Assembly (NCBI RefSeq): GCF_024347075.1
Contig: NZ_AP024901.1
Span: 124,001-188,000 of the forward strand
Length of the DNA: 64,000 bases
Direction of reading: 5' to 3'
Origin: Vibrio rarus
GTDB taxonomy: Bacteria > Pseudomonadota > Gammaproteobacteria > Enterobacterales > Vibrionaceae
Shown one piece after another: positions 37,229 to 46,189 of this stretch. The notes under the pieces were generated by a model, which saw only the letters and a program-made list of their open reading frames with translations, made no database searches and was not told the DNA's origin. The position numbers and the translations under genes are program-made. The first letter of the stretch is position 1; each line of letters begins with the position of its first letter.

Positions 37229-38455
37229 TTATTTCCATGTTTGCTCATAAACTCGCATTAGGTTGCCACCGAATAGCTTGGCTAAATCATCATTCGAATA
37301 ACCCATTGCCCATAAGCTATCGACGACACCTGCTATGTGTTTTGACAGTTCCGCACAGCCTGTAGAACCTTTGTTAAAGGCATTAACCATGTAGCCGTTA
37401 TCCGCGTACTTATCTGGGTTTGCGATGGTGAAAGGAACCACTTTCGCTGTGGTCATCATATCATCGGTTGCGATGCCTACATGATCGATACCGGCGACTT
37501 TTACAGCGCCATCAATCATTTCGGCAAACTGCTTAGGTGTAATGTCTTCAGGCCACACACCATCCATCATCCACTCGGTTGCGGTCACAGCGATAACACC
37601 GCCCATGTTAGCAACAGTTTTCGCTTGTTCGTCAGAAAGAAGGCGGTAACAAGCGGCTAGGCGAAAGTCTGGATCACCTTTTTTTAGGTTCTTCTGCGCC
37701 ATACGCTTTTCTGTTTCCGTCAGTGTTTCATGTGGCTCACAACCATAAGTAGAGGCGATAGGAGAGTGTGAGTAGATGACAGGCACACCTTTATGATGTT
37801 TCTGCATGTAGTCAGTAATGCCTTGCGTTGTGTAATGAGAAGTATGAGAGAGGTCGACGGTAATGCCATGCTTAACCATCTCATCAAGTACCTCTTTACC
37901 AAACTCAGTCAAACCACTGGTATCTCCGTTGATCATTGAAATCACGCCAGAGCCTGTCAGTTCGGTTTCGTTGTAAGTGAGCTGCATGGTTTTGACGCCA
38001 TACTCAGCCATGACGGCCACGTTTGCTGCATCACCCTCTAACGGCATGGTCGTTTGGCTTGCCCACATAATGGCGTACTCGCCATTGTCATGCGCTTTTT
38101 GAAAATCATCGACGCTCTTAACGTAACGAATCGGTGTTTTTGCTGAAGAAGACGCTTTAGTCCATTTTCCGTGCTCAGATTTAAACGCAAGCAGGTTAGG
38201 TGTATGTGGTGCGCCAAGGGTCACCGATGCGCCAGTGATGCCACGCTCATGAGCCAAATCAATATAGTTCGCCACTTCAGAATCTTTGGTAAAGCCCGTA
38301 CCGCTTGGTGAAGCGTAAAAGTCGAGTACGATGTTATCGACGACATGTTTTTGAGCGTCTTTAGATGCAAATTCATGCCAGTCTTTGGTTTCAATAGATG
38401 CGGTTGCCACTGTAGGTAGCGAGGCAATGGTCGTCGCAAGTAGTAATTTACGCAT
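37229..38455 (-). CDS. Secreted M19 (membrane dipeptidase) family protein
   Basis: A product of 408 residues with a signal peptide (MRKLLLATTIASLPTVATAS). Family signatures of renal dipeptidase-like metallohydrolases are ITVDLSHTSHYTTQ, VPVIYSHSP and IDHVGIATDDM near the end. The first HxD metal motif, usually near residue 40, is not visible: the sequence there reads VVDNIVLDFYASP. Activity is therefore uncertain, or this is a divergent subgroup. It is a single gene with its own terminator, likely exported to the periplasm. Confidence 0.82.
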   Translation of the reverse strand: MRKLLLATTIASLPTVATASIETKDWHEFASKDAQKHVVDNIVLDFYASPSGTGFTKDSEVANYIDLAHERGITGASVTLGAPHTPNLLAFKSEHGKWTKASSSAKTPIRYVKSVDDFQKAHDNGEYAIMWASQTTMPLEGDAANVAVMAEYGVKTMQLTYNETELTGSGVISMINGDTSGLTEFGKEVLDEMVKHGITVDLSHTSHYTTQGITDYMQKHHKGVPVIYSHSPIASTYGCEPHETLTETEKRMAQKNLKKGDPDFRLAACYRLLSDEQAKTVANMGGVIAVTATEWMMDGVWPEDITPKQFAEMIDGAVKVAGIDHVGIATDDMMTTAKVVPFTIANPDKYADNGYMVNAFNKGSTGCAELSKHIAGVVDSLWAMGYSNDDLAKLFGGNLMRVYEQTWK

Positions 38456-38908
38456 GATAGTCCCTTATCCAATATGTGTATTGTTTAATAATTATTTTGA
38501 AATAGTCAATGATTTCAAATAAGTATAGGACATCATTTAATATATAAAGTGATGTGTTAGTTTTTAGTTTGAACTGTGGTGATCTGTACCATTTATACTG
38601 GACATAAAGTTAACGACTTTCCATACCTGTAGTTATCTATGAATTACTAATTTAGGAGAAGTACTGACATACTTCTATCCAAATCCGTGCTGACGGGGCA
38701 GATCATCGTAACGCAGAAATGCCGCTATCCAAGCTAGAAGCCTTTTCGTACACCATTAGAATATGTAATGAAGTCGCTAGTCGAATACACACTTATGACA
38801 TGATGATATGGGAAAGTCATTTCCAATTTGGCTAAAAGAAACGCCCAAAGCTGACAATAATTTTGGGCGTCTCAGTATGTATAGGAAAGCTCTATAGCTC
38901 TCTCTAAG
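38456..38908. other. Intergenic stretch with a dispersed repeat and a terminator
   Basis: No gene. 38673-38723 is the second copy of the 51-bp repeat also found at 21891-21941. 38841-38870 is a hairpin, ACGCCCAAAG against TTTTGGGCGT, with a T-rich tail on the minus strand, and it probably terminates the epimerase gene. The word TTTCCATACCTGTAGTTAT at about 38618 also occurs, in near-identical form, at about 42662. Confidence 0.6.
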
Positions 38909-39925
38909 CTATGACTTTTCCTGAGTCTTTATAATCGATTTTGCAGCATCAAGTACAGTTTCTGAAAACGGACGAGGACTCCAGTCAAATAGCTCTTGTG
39001 CTTTATTGTTGTCAGCACGAACATTCATGCCCAGCAAACCCACCATACCTTTTGCTTCATTATCAAATAGAGACATAAAACGTATTAATAGGTTTGGCGC
39101 GATGCGTGTGCTTGGCCCCTTGTAGCCATGCTCTTTGAGTATTTTGGGAATATCTACAAGGCGAGTTGCCTCGGCATGAGAAGCAATAATACGCTGACCG
39201 GCAGCCTTAGTAGCCGTCATTGCTTGTACATGGATATTTGCCACATCACGAACATCGACCATAGGCATAGTCACATCGGCGAGCATTGGGATTTTTCCAC
39301 GTAGCATTTGATCAATCATTGTCATGGATTGCCCTGTAATGTTATCTCCTAATACAGGCCCAAATACTGCACCAGGATGAATGGTTACAAGCTCCATTGC
39401 AGAGTGTTGCTTTTCCATAAATTCCCAAGCAGCTTGCTCCGCTAAGGTTTTGCTTTTTGCGTAGGTGCCAATGTCTTTAGAGTGGATATCTGCCCAATCA
39501 TTGGGACCGAATGTGCCACTCTTCATTGTGGCCATCATCGTCATCGTAGAGCTGGTTAATACGACTCTCTTCACGCCCGCCTTTTTCGCTGCACGTAATG
39601 CGCGAAGTGAGCCATCGACAGCAGGCTTGATCATATCATCTTCATGTTTTGGCTCAGCCGCTGCATACGGTGAAGCGACGTGCATAACATAGTCACACCC
39701 CTTGGCGGCATTATCCCAGCCTTTGTCTGACGTAAGGTCTAGCTCAATGAATGACAATTCGCTTATATTCACTGATGCTTTCTCTAGCGTATTTGTGATG
39801 CTCTGTGCTTTTTTCATATTACGAATAGAGCCACGAACGTGAAAGCCTTGGTCTAAAAGTTGTTTAGCAATGTGAAGACCAATAAAACCTGAAATACCAG
39901 TCAATAGAACGATTTGTTTTGCCAT
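38909..39925 (-). CDS. NAD(P)-dependent epimerase/aldehyde reductase, extended SDR
   Basis: A product of 338 residues. The N-terminus QIVLLTGISGFIGLHIAKQL has the extended-SDR GxxGxxG motif. VMHVASPYAA follows, then an active-site region TSSTMTMMA, with YAKSKTLAEQAAW providing Tyr and Lys. It resembles dihydroflavonol-4-reductase-like aldehyde reductases; the substrate is unknown. It is divergent from a TetR regulator, with shared operator-like repeats between them. Confidence 0.9.
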   Translation of the reverse strand: MAKQIVLLTGISGFIGLHIAKQLLDQGFHVRGSIRNMKKAQSITNTLEKASVNISELSFIELDLTSDKGWDNAAKGCDYVMHVASPYAAAEPKHEDDMIKPAVDGSLRALRAAKKAGVKRVVLTSSTMTMMATMKSGTFGPNDWADIHSKDIGTYAKSKTLAEQAAWEFMEKQHSAMELVTIHPGAVFGPVLGDNITGQSMTMIDQMLRGKIPMLADVTMPMVDVRDVANIHVQAMTATKAAGQRIIASHAEATRLVDIPKILKEHGYKGPSTRIAPNLLIRFMSLFDNEAKGMVGLLGMNVRADNNKAQELFDWSPRPFSETVLDAAKSIIKTQEKS

Positions 39926-39959
39926 AGTAGGAGCCTTGAAGTTTCTTGCCTAAATAAGT

Positions 39960-40021
39960 ACTGGGTGGTATCTTATTGCTAAGTCATTTACCTGTCAACA
40001 ATAAAATACCACTCGGTATCA
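39960..40021. promoter_or_regulatory. Divergent promoter and TetR-type operator
   Basis: On the minus strand TTGACA (39993-39998), 17 bases, and TAAGAT (39970-39975) form a near-consensus promoter for the reductase. CTGGGTGGTATCTTATTG and, in inverted orientation, CAATAAAATACCACTCGG flank it. The shared GGTGGTAT/ATACCACT arms are a likely binding site for the adjacent TetR protein, placed to block both promoters. Binding is inferred. Confidence 0.7.
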
Positions 40022-40025
40022 AAAT

Positions 40026-40634
40026 ATGAATCAAGAAAAGAAAGCATCTCGTGGTCGTCCCACAAAATTCGACCGTAACCACGTGTTAGATATTGCACAA
40101 CAAAGTTATTGGAAACTCGGTATCAAGCAGGTGTCGATCAATGAATTGTGCAAACTGGCAGGTGTATCTAAGCCAGGTATTTATCGCGAATTTGGAAACG
40201 AAGATGGTTTGATGCATGCCGTGCTAGAGCGTTACGACAAGACAATACTCGGCCCGATGCTCAGCTTTTTGAGTTTGGATGCGCCATTCAATGACACCCT
40301 ACAAAGTTTAGCACTCTACAGTACGAGTGCAGATGAAACCTCTGAAATGCTCAAAGGGTGCCTGTTTGCGAATATGAAAGAGTCGCGTTTGAACTTAGGT
40401 GAATCAACAATCGAGAAAATCGATAAAACCTATGAAAATGTCATACAGGCATTTGAACAATGGATTGATGCGGCAAAAGAGAAAGGTGAGTTCAAAATGA
40501 TGGATATGGATAGCCGATTTGCTGCTATCTATATTTATGCCCAAATCAGTTTTGCTCAATCACAGATGATGAAGGGCGAAACCAGTGAGGATGTTAGGGC
40601 TATATTGCAGGTTGCTCTCTCCGTTCTTAGATAG
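40026..40634 (+). CDS. TetR/AcrR-family transcriptional regulator
   Basis: A product of 202 residues. After a basic arm (KKASRGRPTKFDRNHVL) comes a TetR helix-turn-helix, QVSINELCKLAGVSKPGIYR. A helical ligand-binding domain follows. It likely represses the divergent reductase gene and itself, sensing a small organic compound. Length is normal. Confidence 0.92.
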   Translation: MNQEKKASRGRPTKFDRNHVLDIAQQSYWKLGIKQVSINELCKLAGVSKPGIYREFGNEDGLMHAVLERYDKTILGPMLSFLSLDAPFNDTLQSLALYSTSADETSEMLKGCLFANMKESRLNLGESTIEKIDKTYENVIQAFEQWIDAAKEKGEFKMMDMDSRFAAIYIYAQISFAQSQMMKGETSEDVRAILQVALSVLR

Positions 40635-40668
40635 CGAACCATAACCTCATGAATGTTTAGCTCCGGGG

Positions 40669-40690
40669 ATGTTCATCTATTGATGAACAT
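40669..40690. terminator. Bidirectional hairpin between convergent genes
   Basis: ATGTTCATC and GATGAACAT form a stem with a 4-base loop, followed by TTTT on the + strand. An outer pair TTTAGC/GCTAAA extends it. It lies between the TetR and LysR stop codons. Confidence 0.65.
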
Positions 40691-40698
40691 TTTGGATG

Positions 40699-41619
40699 CT
40701 AAACAGACTTACCATTTAACAACACTGTAATTTCTTTGCCTTTGCTTTTGATAAAATGGATGAACTCTTTAGATTTAGAAGGTAAGTGTTGCTTATCGGG
40801 ATATACCAGATATAACTCTCTTCCTTGTGGGATCCATTCCTTACACAAGCTTATTAGTTTTCCTTCATCTATATGCTGTTGAACTAATCCAGTGGGCAGA
40901 TACGCAACTCCTGCACCTTGCAAGGCCATCTGTACCGATATTAGAAGATCATCCAATAACAAGCTGTGATCCATAGTTAGGTCAATTGACTCTCCCTGAA
41001 CCATAAAGCGCCACGGCAATATCAAACCATCATTGTGGTTAAGAATACTAGGCCACTTTAACAGATCTTCAGGTGTCTTAATTAACGGTTGATTTTCTAC
41101 TAGTTGCTTATGAGCGACTAGAGAATAGTTTAATCGAGATATGGGGAGAGCAATGAGTGAGGAATCGTTAAGTGGTCCAAGGCGTAGGGCAAAGTCAGCT
41201 CGCTCTGCGGTTAAATCCTTGGTTCGACTTGAAGAGTCAAACTCTAGTTTAATGCTTGAATACTTAGCTGAAAACGCCGAAAACAACGGCGCAAGAAGGT
41301 AAAACACCGTTGCAGGTGCAGAAATATGTAAAGTGCCTACAGGGTTCGCTTTGTGAAATGTCGCTTCATCTTTCAATTCACGCACAGTATCAACCACTAG
41401 CTTTGCCCTAGGCAATAGGCGCTCTCCAACTTCACTAAGAGATAGCGATCTGGTGGTGCGATTAAATAATCGTACATCTAGCTCTGTTTCAAGTAGTTGA
41501 ATCTTCCGACTGATGGTTGTTGTGGGTAGGTTAAGTGAACGTGCAGCTTCTGCAAAACTGCCAAGACGCGCCACCTCAATAAAAACAACTAACTCACTGC
41601 TGTATTTCATTCTGTTCAC
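40699..41619 (-). CDS. LysR-family transcriptional regulator
   Basis: A product of 306 residues. The winged-helix region reads FIEVARLGSFAEAARSLNLP, then TTTISRKIQLLETELDVRLF and NRTTRSLSLSE. The effector domain follows from about residue 90. It is divergent from the NmrA-like gene by about 150 bases, the classic LysR arrangement, so that gene is the likely target. Confidence 0.92.
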   Translation of the reverse strand: MNRMKYSSELVVFIEVARLGSFAEAARSLNLPTTTISRKIQLLETELDVRLFNRTTRSLSLSEVGERLLPRAKLVVDTVRELKDEATFHKANPVGTLHISAPATVFYLLAPLFSAFSAKYSSIKLEFDSSSRTKDLTAERADFALRLGPLNDSSLIALPISRLNYSLVAHKQLVENQPLIKTPEDLLKWPSILNHNDGLILPWRFMVQGESIDLTMDHSLLLDDLLISVQMALQGAGVAYLPTGLVQQHIDEGKLISLCKEWIPQGRELYLVYPDKQHLPSKSKEFIHFIKSKGKEITVLLNGKSV

Positions 41620-41768
41620 CCGATGATTGAGAGTGATTTATTAACCCATTTTTCGGGACTATCCTTCCCGTTCATCAGTGTACTTAAAATTATCGGTTTA
41701 ATCTATAGTGGTTTTATTCACGAGCAGTCGGGCTCGTTATTTCGTTATAAACCACAGGATAATTCACG

Positions 41769-42641
41769 ATGACAATTTTAGTTTTGGGCGCAACAGGCAA
41801 TACAGGTTCAGCAATTATTAATCAGTTAAAAGACAAGCAAGCTGATTTTAACGTTATGGCAACAAGATATGAAGCAGCCTCAAAACTCAATTTAGAAAAA
41901 GAACGTATTCGTATTGGAAACTTCAATGATGTCTCTTCATTGATTTCCGCATTTAAAGATATCCAAAAAATTTATTTGTTAACGCCTATTCATCCTTCAG
42001 CAACAACTTGGGTGAAAAATGTCATTCAGGCTGCAAAAGAAGCTGGCGTAAAACACATTGTTAAGCAGTCGGGCCTGAAAGCAAGTTTAGATGCAACTTC
42101 AGAAGTGATCAGAGAGCACGCGTATACAGATAACCTGATCAAACAATCGGGTTTAGACTATACCTTGATTCAGCCCAACACCTTTTTTCAAAACTTCTAC
42201 GCTAACCTGCCAAGCATTAACGCTGAGAGCCGTTTCTATTCATCATTAGGTGACACCGCACTTAGCCTTGTTGATATTAACGATGTCGCTGCGGTTGCAG
42301 TTGTTGCTCTGACAGAAAGTGGTCATGAAGGTAAAACTCATCATATTACTGGCTCGGAAGCTCTAACTTCAACTCAGCATGCACAGTTATTGAGTGATGC
42401 CAGTGGTAAAAAGATTACTTACATTGACATCCCTGAAGTTGCACTTGTCGGTGCATTAAAAGAGGCGGGGTTAGGTGACTGGTTATCGGACAAAATAGGG
42501 GGAATGATCACTTGGTTCCAACAAGGTGATTATGGCCTAACTACCAATACCGTTGAAGAAGTAACGGGTCGTAAACCTCGTACCTTTTCAGCATTTGCTC
42601 AAGAGCTTTCTCAATCTATAGAAGCGACTAAACAGGACTAA
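41769..42641 (+). CDS. NmrA-like NAD(P)-binding oxidoreductase
   Basis: A product of 290 residues. The N-terminus MTILVLGATGNTGSAIINQL has the GxxGxxG motif of atypical SDRs. It lacks a YxxxK catalytic pair at the usual place and continues with KHIVKQSGLKASLD and YTLIQPNTFFQNF, as in NmrA/QOR2-like proteins. It may reduce quinones or act as a redox sensor. It is probably controlled by the divergent LysR gene. Confidence 0.88.
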   Translation: MTILVLGATGNTGSAIINQLKDKQADFNVMATRYEAASKLNLEKERIRIGNFNDVSSLISAFKDIQKIYLLTPIHPSATTWVKNVIQAAKEAGVKHIVKQSGLKASLDATSEVIREHAYTDNLIKQSGLDYTLIQPNTFFQNFYANLPSINAESRFYSSLGDTALSLVDINDVAAVAVVALTESGHEGKTHHITGSEALTSTQHAQLLSDASGKKITYIDIPEVALVGALKEAGLGDWLSDKIGGMITWFQQGDYGLTTNTVEEVTGRKPRTFSAFAQELSQSIEATKQD

Positions 42642-42724
42642 ATCACCACCAAATGAATGGCTTTTCATACCTGTAGTTATTCACTAGTTGCCCGTTTCCT
42701 ATTTTCCGAAACTCACTTTTATCC

Positions 42725-42942
42725 AGAAGTGAGTTAATGACCTTTATTCGTTACGGTATTCCTCTCTTTTTTGAAGGTTGGGGTAGGTAGGCTCTTAAAA
42801 ACCACCCCCCTTGTTTGCCAGTCGAGATAGGTTGGTTCTTAAAAACAGCCCTTGTTTGAAAGCTGTATTTTAAAAACTAATCCATACCCATGATTTGTGT
42901 TTTTTGCGCTTTGACTCAATATGGCTGAATTACTTTTGCCCC
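42725..42942 (+). repeat. Dispersed repeat R1, copy 2
   Basis: From AGAAGTGAGTTAATGACC to TACTTTTGCCCC. It has an internal tandem duplication of about 42 bases: CTTAAAAACCACCCCCCTTG, then TTCTTAAAAACAGCCCTTG. The next stretch (to 43086) includes CCGACACAAGATCTAATAAG, shared with 49350. Confidence 0.75.
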
Positions 42943-43086
42943 TTTATGTTTTAAGTTAGTTTAAACGGAAGAACTCTAAATCGGAATACACCTATTTTAG
43001 GGGGTGGTTACAAGCCCAGTCTCATTTTGCCGACACAAGATCTAATAAGTGATTGTCAATCATAGGATTAGTGTTTATCTTCCTAA

Positions 43087-43249
43087 GATAACGCGCATTG
43101 TTAAAAAGTTATAACATGCACGCTCGTTTTTATGTAAAAATAGAATGCGAAATGTGAAGTATATGCATTATATTTCATTGGGTTGTAGTAGCTTTAATGC
43201 AAGCTAGGCAAGCGGAAAATGAGCGGACCAGTTATTAACAATGTTATGT
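43087..43249 (+). repeat. attC-like element before the J-domain cassette
   Basis: Starts GATAACGCGCATTGT and ends TTATTAACAATGTTATGTT. ATTGT near the start pairs with ACAAT near the end, and a GTTATAAC/GTTATTAAC inner arm adds to the stem. Close copy of 49410-49573 and related to 19444-19605. The downstream cassette begins at GTTATGTTAC (43243). Confidence 0.6.
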
Positions 43250-43316
43250 TACTTGACGTAGTCAGCACTTTATTTCCTATATTGGAAAATGTTTAATCTA
43301 AAATGAGAATTTACAA

Positions 43317-43550
43317 ATGAAAAAATTAATGAGACTTTTTATTAAAACTGCCCTGATCGTTTTTATACTCATACTTGCCAGTAGCATAAAACTAATAGTT
43401 GAAGGAATAATGCAATCAAGGTTAGGAGCATTAGAAATGGTTATTTTATTTGGTGGAGCTGGCGCCGCAATTCGAGCTATATATAAATATGAAGGAAAAT
43501 CATCAGAAGATTCTAATAAAACTGTATTAAACAAGAATCTTGATGATTAA
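43317..43550 (+). CDS. Small membrane protein of the J-domain cassette
   Basis: 77 residues. Two hydrophobic segments: about 8-28 (FIKTALIVFILILASSIKLI) and about 38-56 (GALEMVILFGGAGAAIRAIY). The C-terminal tail is polar and lysine/asparagine-rich. No family recognised. Its last codons overlap the start of the J-domain gene by eight bases, so the two are translationally coupled. It sits alone with that gene inside one cassette. Confidence 0.65.
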   Translation: MKKLMRLFIKTALIVFILILASSIKLIVEGIMQSRLGALEMVILFGGAGAAIRAIYKYEGKSSEDSNKTVLNKNLDD

Positions 43551-43995
43551 TTATTATGAGATTTTAAATGTAAGTGACAACGCGTCCACTAAAGAAATTA
43601 ATAAAGCTTATAAAAGGGAAGCTTTTAAATGGCATCCAGATAAAAATAATTCTAATGATGCCAAAGATAGAATGGTAATTATTAATGAGGCTCGATTAAT
43701 ACTAATTGATGATGAGGCACGCATTAAGTATGACAGAGAGTTGGGAAAATATAAGTCATTCAAAGCTTCTAGTATGTACACCTCAAGCAGTGCTGAAGAA
43801 GAGTATGTATTTGACGATGAAATATTGTACAGATGGATCAAGAATGCAAGGAATCAAGCCAAAGAGATTGCCAAGGCTTCCTTAGATGATCTAGTCGGCA
43901 TGTCAGCTGCTGGAGCTTCTGCTTTTTACCATAAAACAAAATACGCCTTAGTACTTTATGCTGCAATCATTATACTAGTTTTGGTCTGTTTTTAG
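43543..43995 (+). CDS. J-domain protein with a C-terminal membrane anchor
   Basis: A product of 150 residues. Residues 1-70 are a DnaJ J domain (YYEILNVSDNASTKEINKAY, with FKWHPDKN giving the essential HPD). A linker with acidic and serine-rich parts follows, then a C-terminal transmembrane helix (YALVLYAAIIILVLVCF). It could recruit Hsp70 (DnaK) to a membrane site, perhaps to its small partner. Start ATG 43543; the TTG at 43540 is an alternative. The cassette context suggests an accessory, perhaps defence or stress, role. Confidence 0.85.
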   Translation: MINYYEILNVSDNASTKEINKAYKREAFKWHPDKNNSNDAKDRMVIINEARLILIDDEARIKYDRELGKYKSFKASSMYTSSSAEEEYVFDDEILYRWIKNARNQAKEIAKASLDDLVGMSAAGASAFYHKTKYALVLYAAIIILVLVCF

Positions 43996-44027
43996 TTAAA
44001 ATCTATAAATTGAGGAGGCAAACAAAC

Positions 44028-44236
44028 GTAACATAACATAAAAAATAAGGATAAGTGTCGCCCAGCCGACACTTTATCTGGGTGTTGAACAAGCCCAATC
44101 GTGTAGTTGTCTTTTATTAGTAAATTGCTCTTTGATGAGTAGCTTGAAATGAACCTCATCGACTTTCTACAAGTCGTACGAGGCTATCGAGTCGAATCCG
44201 CTACGATTGACCCTGATGAACTCTAATTATGTTGTG
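44028..44236 (+). repeat. Downstream attC-like site of the J-domain cassette, with an intron-like insert
   Basis: GTAACATAAC (44028-44037) is the exact reverse complement of GTTATGTTAC (43243-43252). Then follow AATAAGGATA, the 100-base insert starting GTGTCGCCCAG (44055-44154), and CTCATCGACTTT...CGAGGCTATCGAG as in 20488 and 21580. The site ends abruptly at TTGTG, where repeat R1 begins. Confidence 0.65.
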
Positions 44237-44239
44237 TCC

Positions 44240-44457
44240 AGAAGTGAGTTAATAATATTTATTAGTTACGGTATTCCTCTCTTTTTTGAAAGTTGGGGTA
44301 GGTAGGTTTTGGAAAACCACCCCCCTTGTTTGCCAACTGAGGTAGGTTGACTCTAGAAGACAACCCTTGTTTGAAAGCTGTATTTTGAAAACTAATCAAT
44401 ATCCATGATTTGTGTTTTTTGCGCTTTGACTCAATAGGACTGAATTACTTTTGCCCC
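44240..44457 (+). repeat. Dispersed repeat R1, copy 3
   Basis: From AGAAGTGAGTTAATAA to TTACTTTTGCCCC. It matches copy 2, including the internal tandem duplication, and is fused directly to the truncated attC-like site. Confidence 0.75.
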
Positions 44458-45103
44458 AAAGTTTGCTAGAGTAAGGTTGAAACCATCACTATGAATCACA
44501 CAAATAAAGGGAACATACGTATATCATTTAATGATGTGAGTAGATTACAGAGCCTCCACTCAACTTCCTCCGATAAAAACTCCTTAACTCTCTGATTATC
44601 CAATAGTTCTCTTTTGCCATTCGTTTTTGGGATCTCCATATCGTAACCCGCATTTTGGACTGGCACTAAACGCAGGTATTAAATTATGCGATAACTTATG
44701 CATAGCGCTAACGACATTTGGCAACTTCGATATCAAATACCAAAGCGTGCTCGCGGCCTATTTGACAACAAGTGAGAATTCAAACGGTCATTAGTCAGAG
44801 GGTGCTGGAAACACCCTGTTATGACTTCACGTTTTGAGCGAATCCACCTTTTGCTAACTTGGTTACATGACTGGCTCACTTTTTTATTCTTTACTTCGAT
44901 TGATTGACCACTCACTTCAACAAAGCGCTATTTGAGTTACTTTTCGTATTACCAGTTACATGCCTAGTGGGTACCTTAGGTTAGTTGAACTTCGCTGTTA
45001 AATAAATTATTAAAAAATTTGCATAGGCAAAATATGCGGACTAATATACATTAAGTAGCCACAAGATGTAATTGTAAGACACTATACGGCCTACCAAGGA
45101 GGC
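44458..45103. other. Non-coding, probably eroded stretch
   Basis: No supportable gene in 646 bases; frames are short and lack ribosome sites. The promoter of the next gene should be in the AT-rich 44990-45060 (TTAAATAAATTATTAAAAAA area), but I cannot fix it. Confidence 0.45.
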
Positions 45104-45106
45104 ATG

Positions 45107-46114
45107 ATGACTAAAAAAATTGATAGTGAAAGCATCGCCGAAACTCGTAGTTATTCATTGATACCGAGACTTGATGTAACTGGATTTATTGACCATAAAA
45201 CGTACCAAAAAGCGTGTTTTACGCTTATCGGTGCGGTTGAATTAGCGTCTTCCGAGACATTTGGGAAAGCGATTCAAGAAATGGAGCATAATGCATTTGT
45301 TGAAACATGGGACTATGTTGAAAATCCAGAAGAAATGCTTGAAAGTGTGCCAATTTACAAGCTCTTTGATGCGATGTACCAATATGGTCAATTAGGAAAT
45401 ATTGCCTTTCAGCGAACCCTTTCTGACGATGATTTATTAAGAATGTTGCCTATATTGCACATGAATGATTTTATATATGAGCAATTATTCTCAGCAGAGT
45501 CGCCGTCTTACCTCGTTTTGACTATGTTGCACAAATACCTCGCGCGTTTAAAGTTAGATTTGGGGATAAATCTTGATGAAGACTGGGATACTGTTAGCGT
45601 CTTTTTCCCATTTGCTCATGCTGAAGATTTTAACCTTTACGAAATAGCGCTATTAGCTAATGTAAAAAACGTTAATTCGATTCGAAACGCAGCATATTCG
45701 CAAGAAGATCGTTTACAAACCTTCAAAGAGGATGGAAAGCAATTAGTGACCCGTTTTGACGCAATTGAATGGCTTACAAAACGGAAACACTTTGTTGAGA
45801 GTTTCTCTTTAGAAATAGAAGGTGGAACAAAGTCTCCTCTCGACAGAGTATCGGTAACTCCCAAGAGATCACAAACAATATTAACTTACATAACTCGGTC
45901 TGGGAAAAATCAAGGCCAGATTCAAGTCCCACATAAGCACAGTAATGGCAAATACGTTGTCAGCATGACTCGATTCGCTGAGGACTATATCTACATAGAC
46001 TCTATAGAAGATATTTTGGGTTACCTTCAAAAAGGATATAAAGTGCGGATGAGTGGGCGTGATATAAAAACTCCCGCGAGCTTAGTAGGACTGAGCTCAA
46101 TCAAGATAAACTGA
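45107..46114 (+). CDS. Hypothetical protein of 335 residues
   Basis: A soluble, acidic protein with no signal or membrane segment. It starts MTKKIDSESIAETRSYSLIP. The middle is helical (LDDLLRM-like segments, HKYLARLKLDLGINLDED). A late basic stretch (SVTPKRSQTILTYITRSGKN) precedes a C-terminal region that resembles a small beta domain (YVVSMTRFAEDYIYIDS, GYKVRMSGRDIKTP). AGGAGG at 45097-45102 favours ATG 45107. I do not recognise the family. It is part of an accessory cluster with a DUF4258-like and a UDG-like gene. Confidence 0.7.
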   Translation: MTKKIDSESIAETRSYSLIPRLDVTGFIDHKTYQKACFTLIGAVELASSETFGKAIQEMEHNAFVETWDYVENPEEMLESVPIYKLFDAMYQYGQLGNIAFQRTLSDDDLLRMLPILHMNDFIYEQLFSAESPSYLVLTMLHKYLARLKLDLGINLDEDWDTVSVFFPFAHAEDFNLYEIALLANVKNVNSIRNAAYSQEDRLQTFKEDGKQLVTRFDAIEWLTKRKHFVESFSLEIEGGTKSPLDRVSVTPKRSQTILTYITRSGKNQGQIQVPHKHSNGKYVVSMTRFAEDYIYIDSIEDILGYLQKGYKVRMSGRDIKTPASLVGLSSIKIN

Positions 46115-46189
46115 ATCCACCCGCGGAGTTAAATCTGCTGTTAATTTCGGTGTTATTGATTAGGAATAATTTAGAAAGAGGATTTCAGA

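Noticed and set aside
44733..44915. 60-codon open frame on the - strand
   Set aside because: No ribosome site, odd composition, and no similarity I can see; the region looks eroded.
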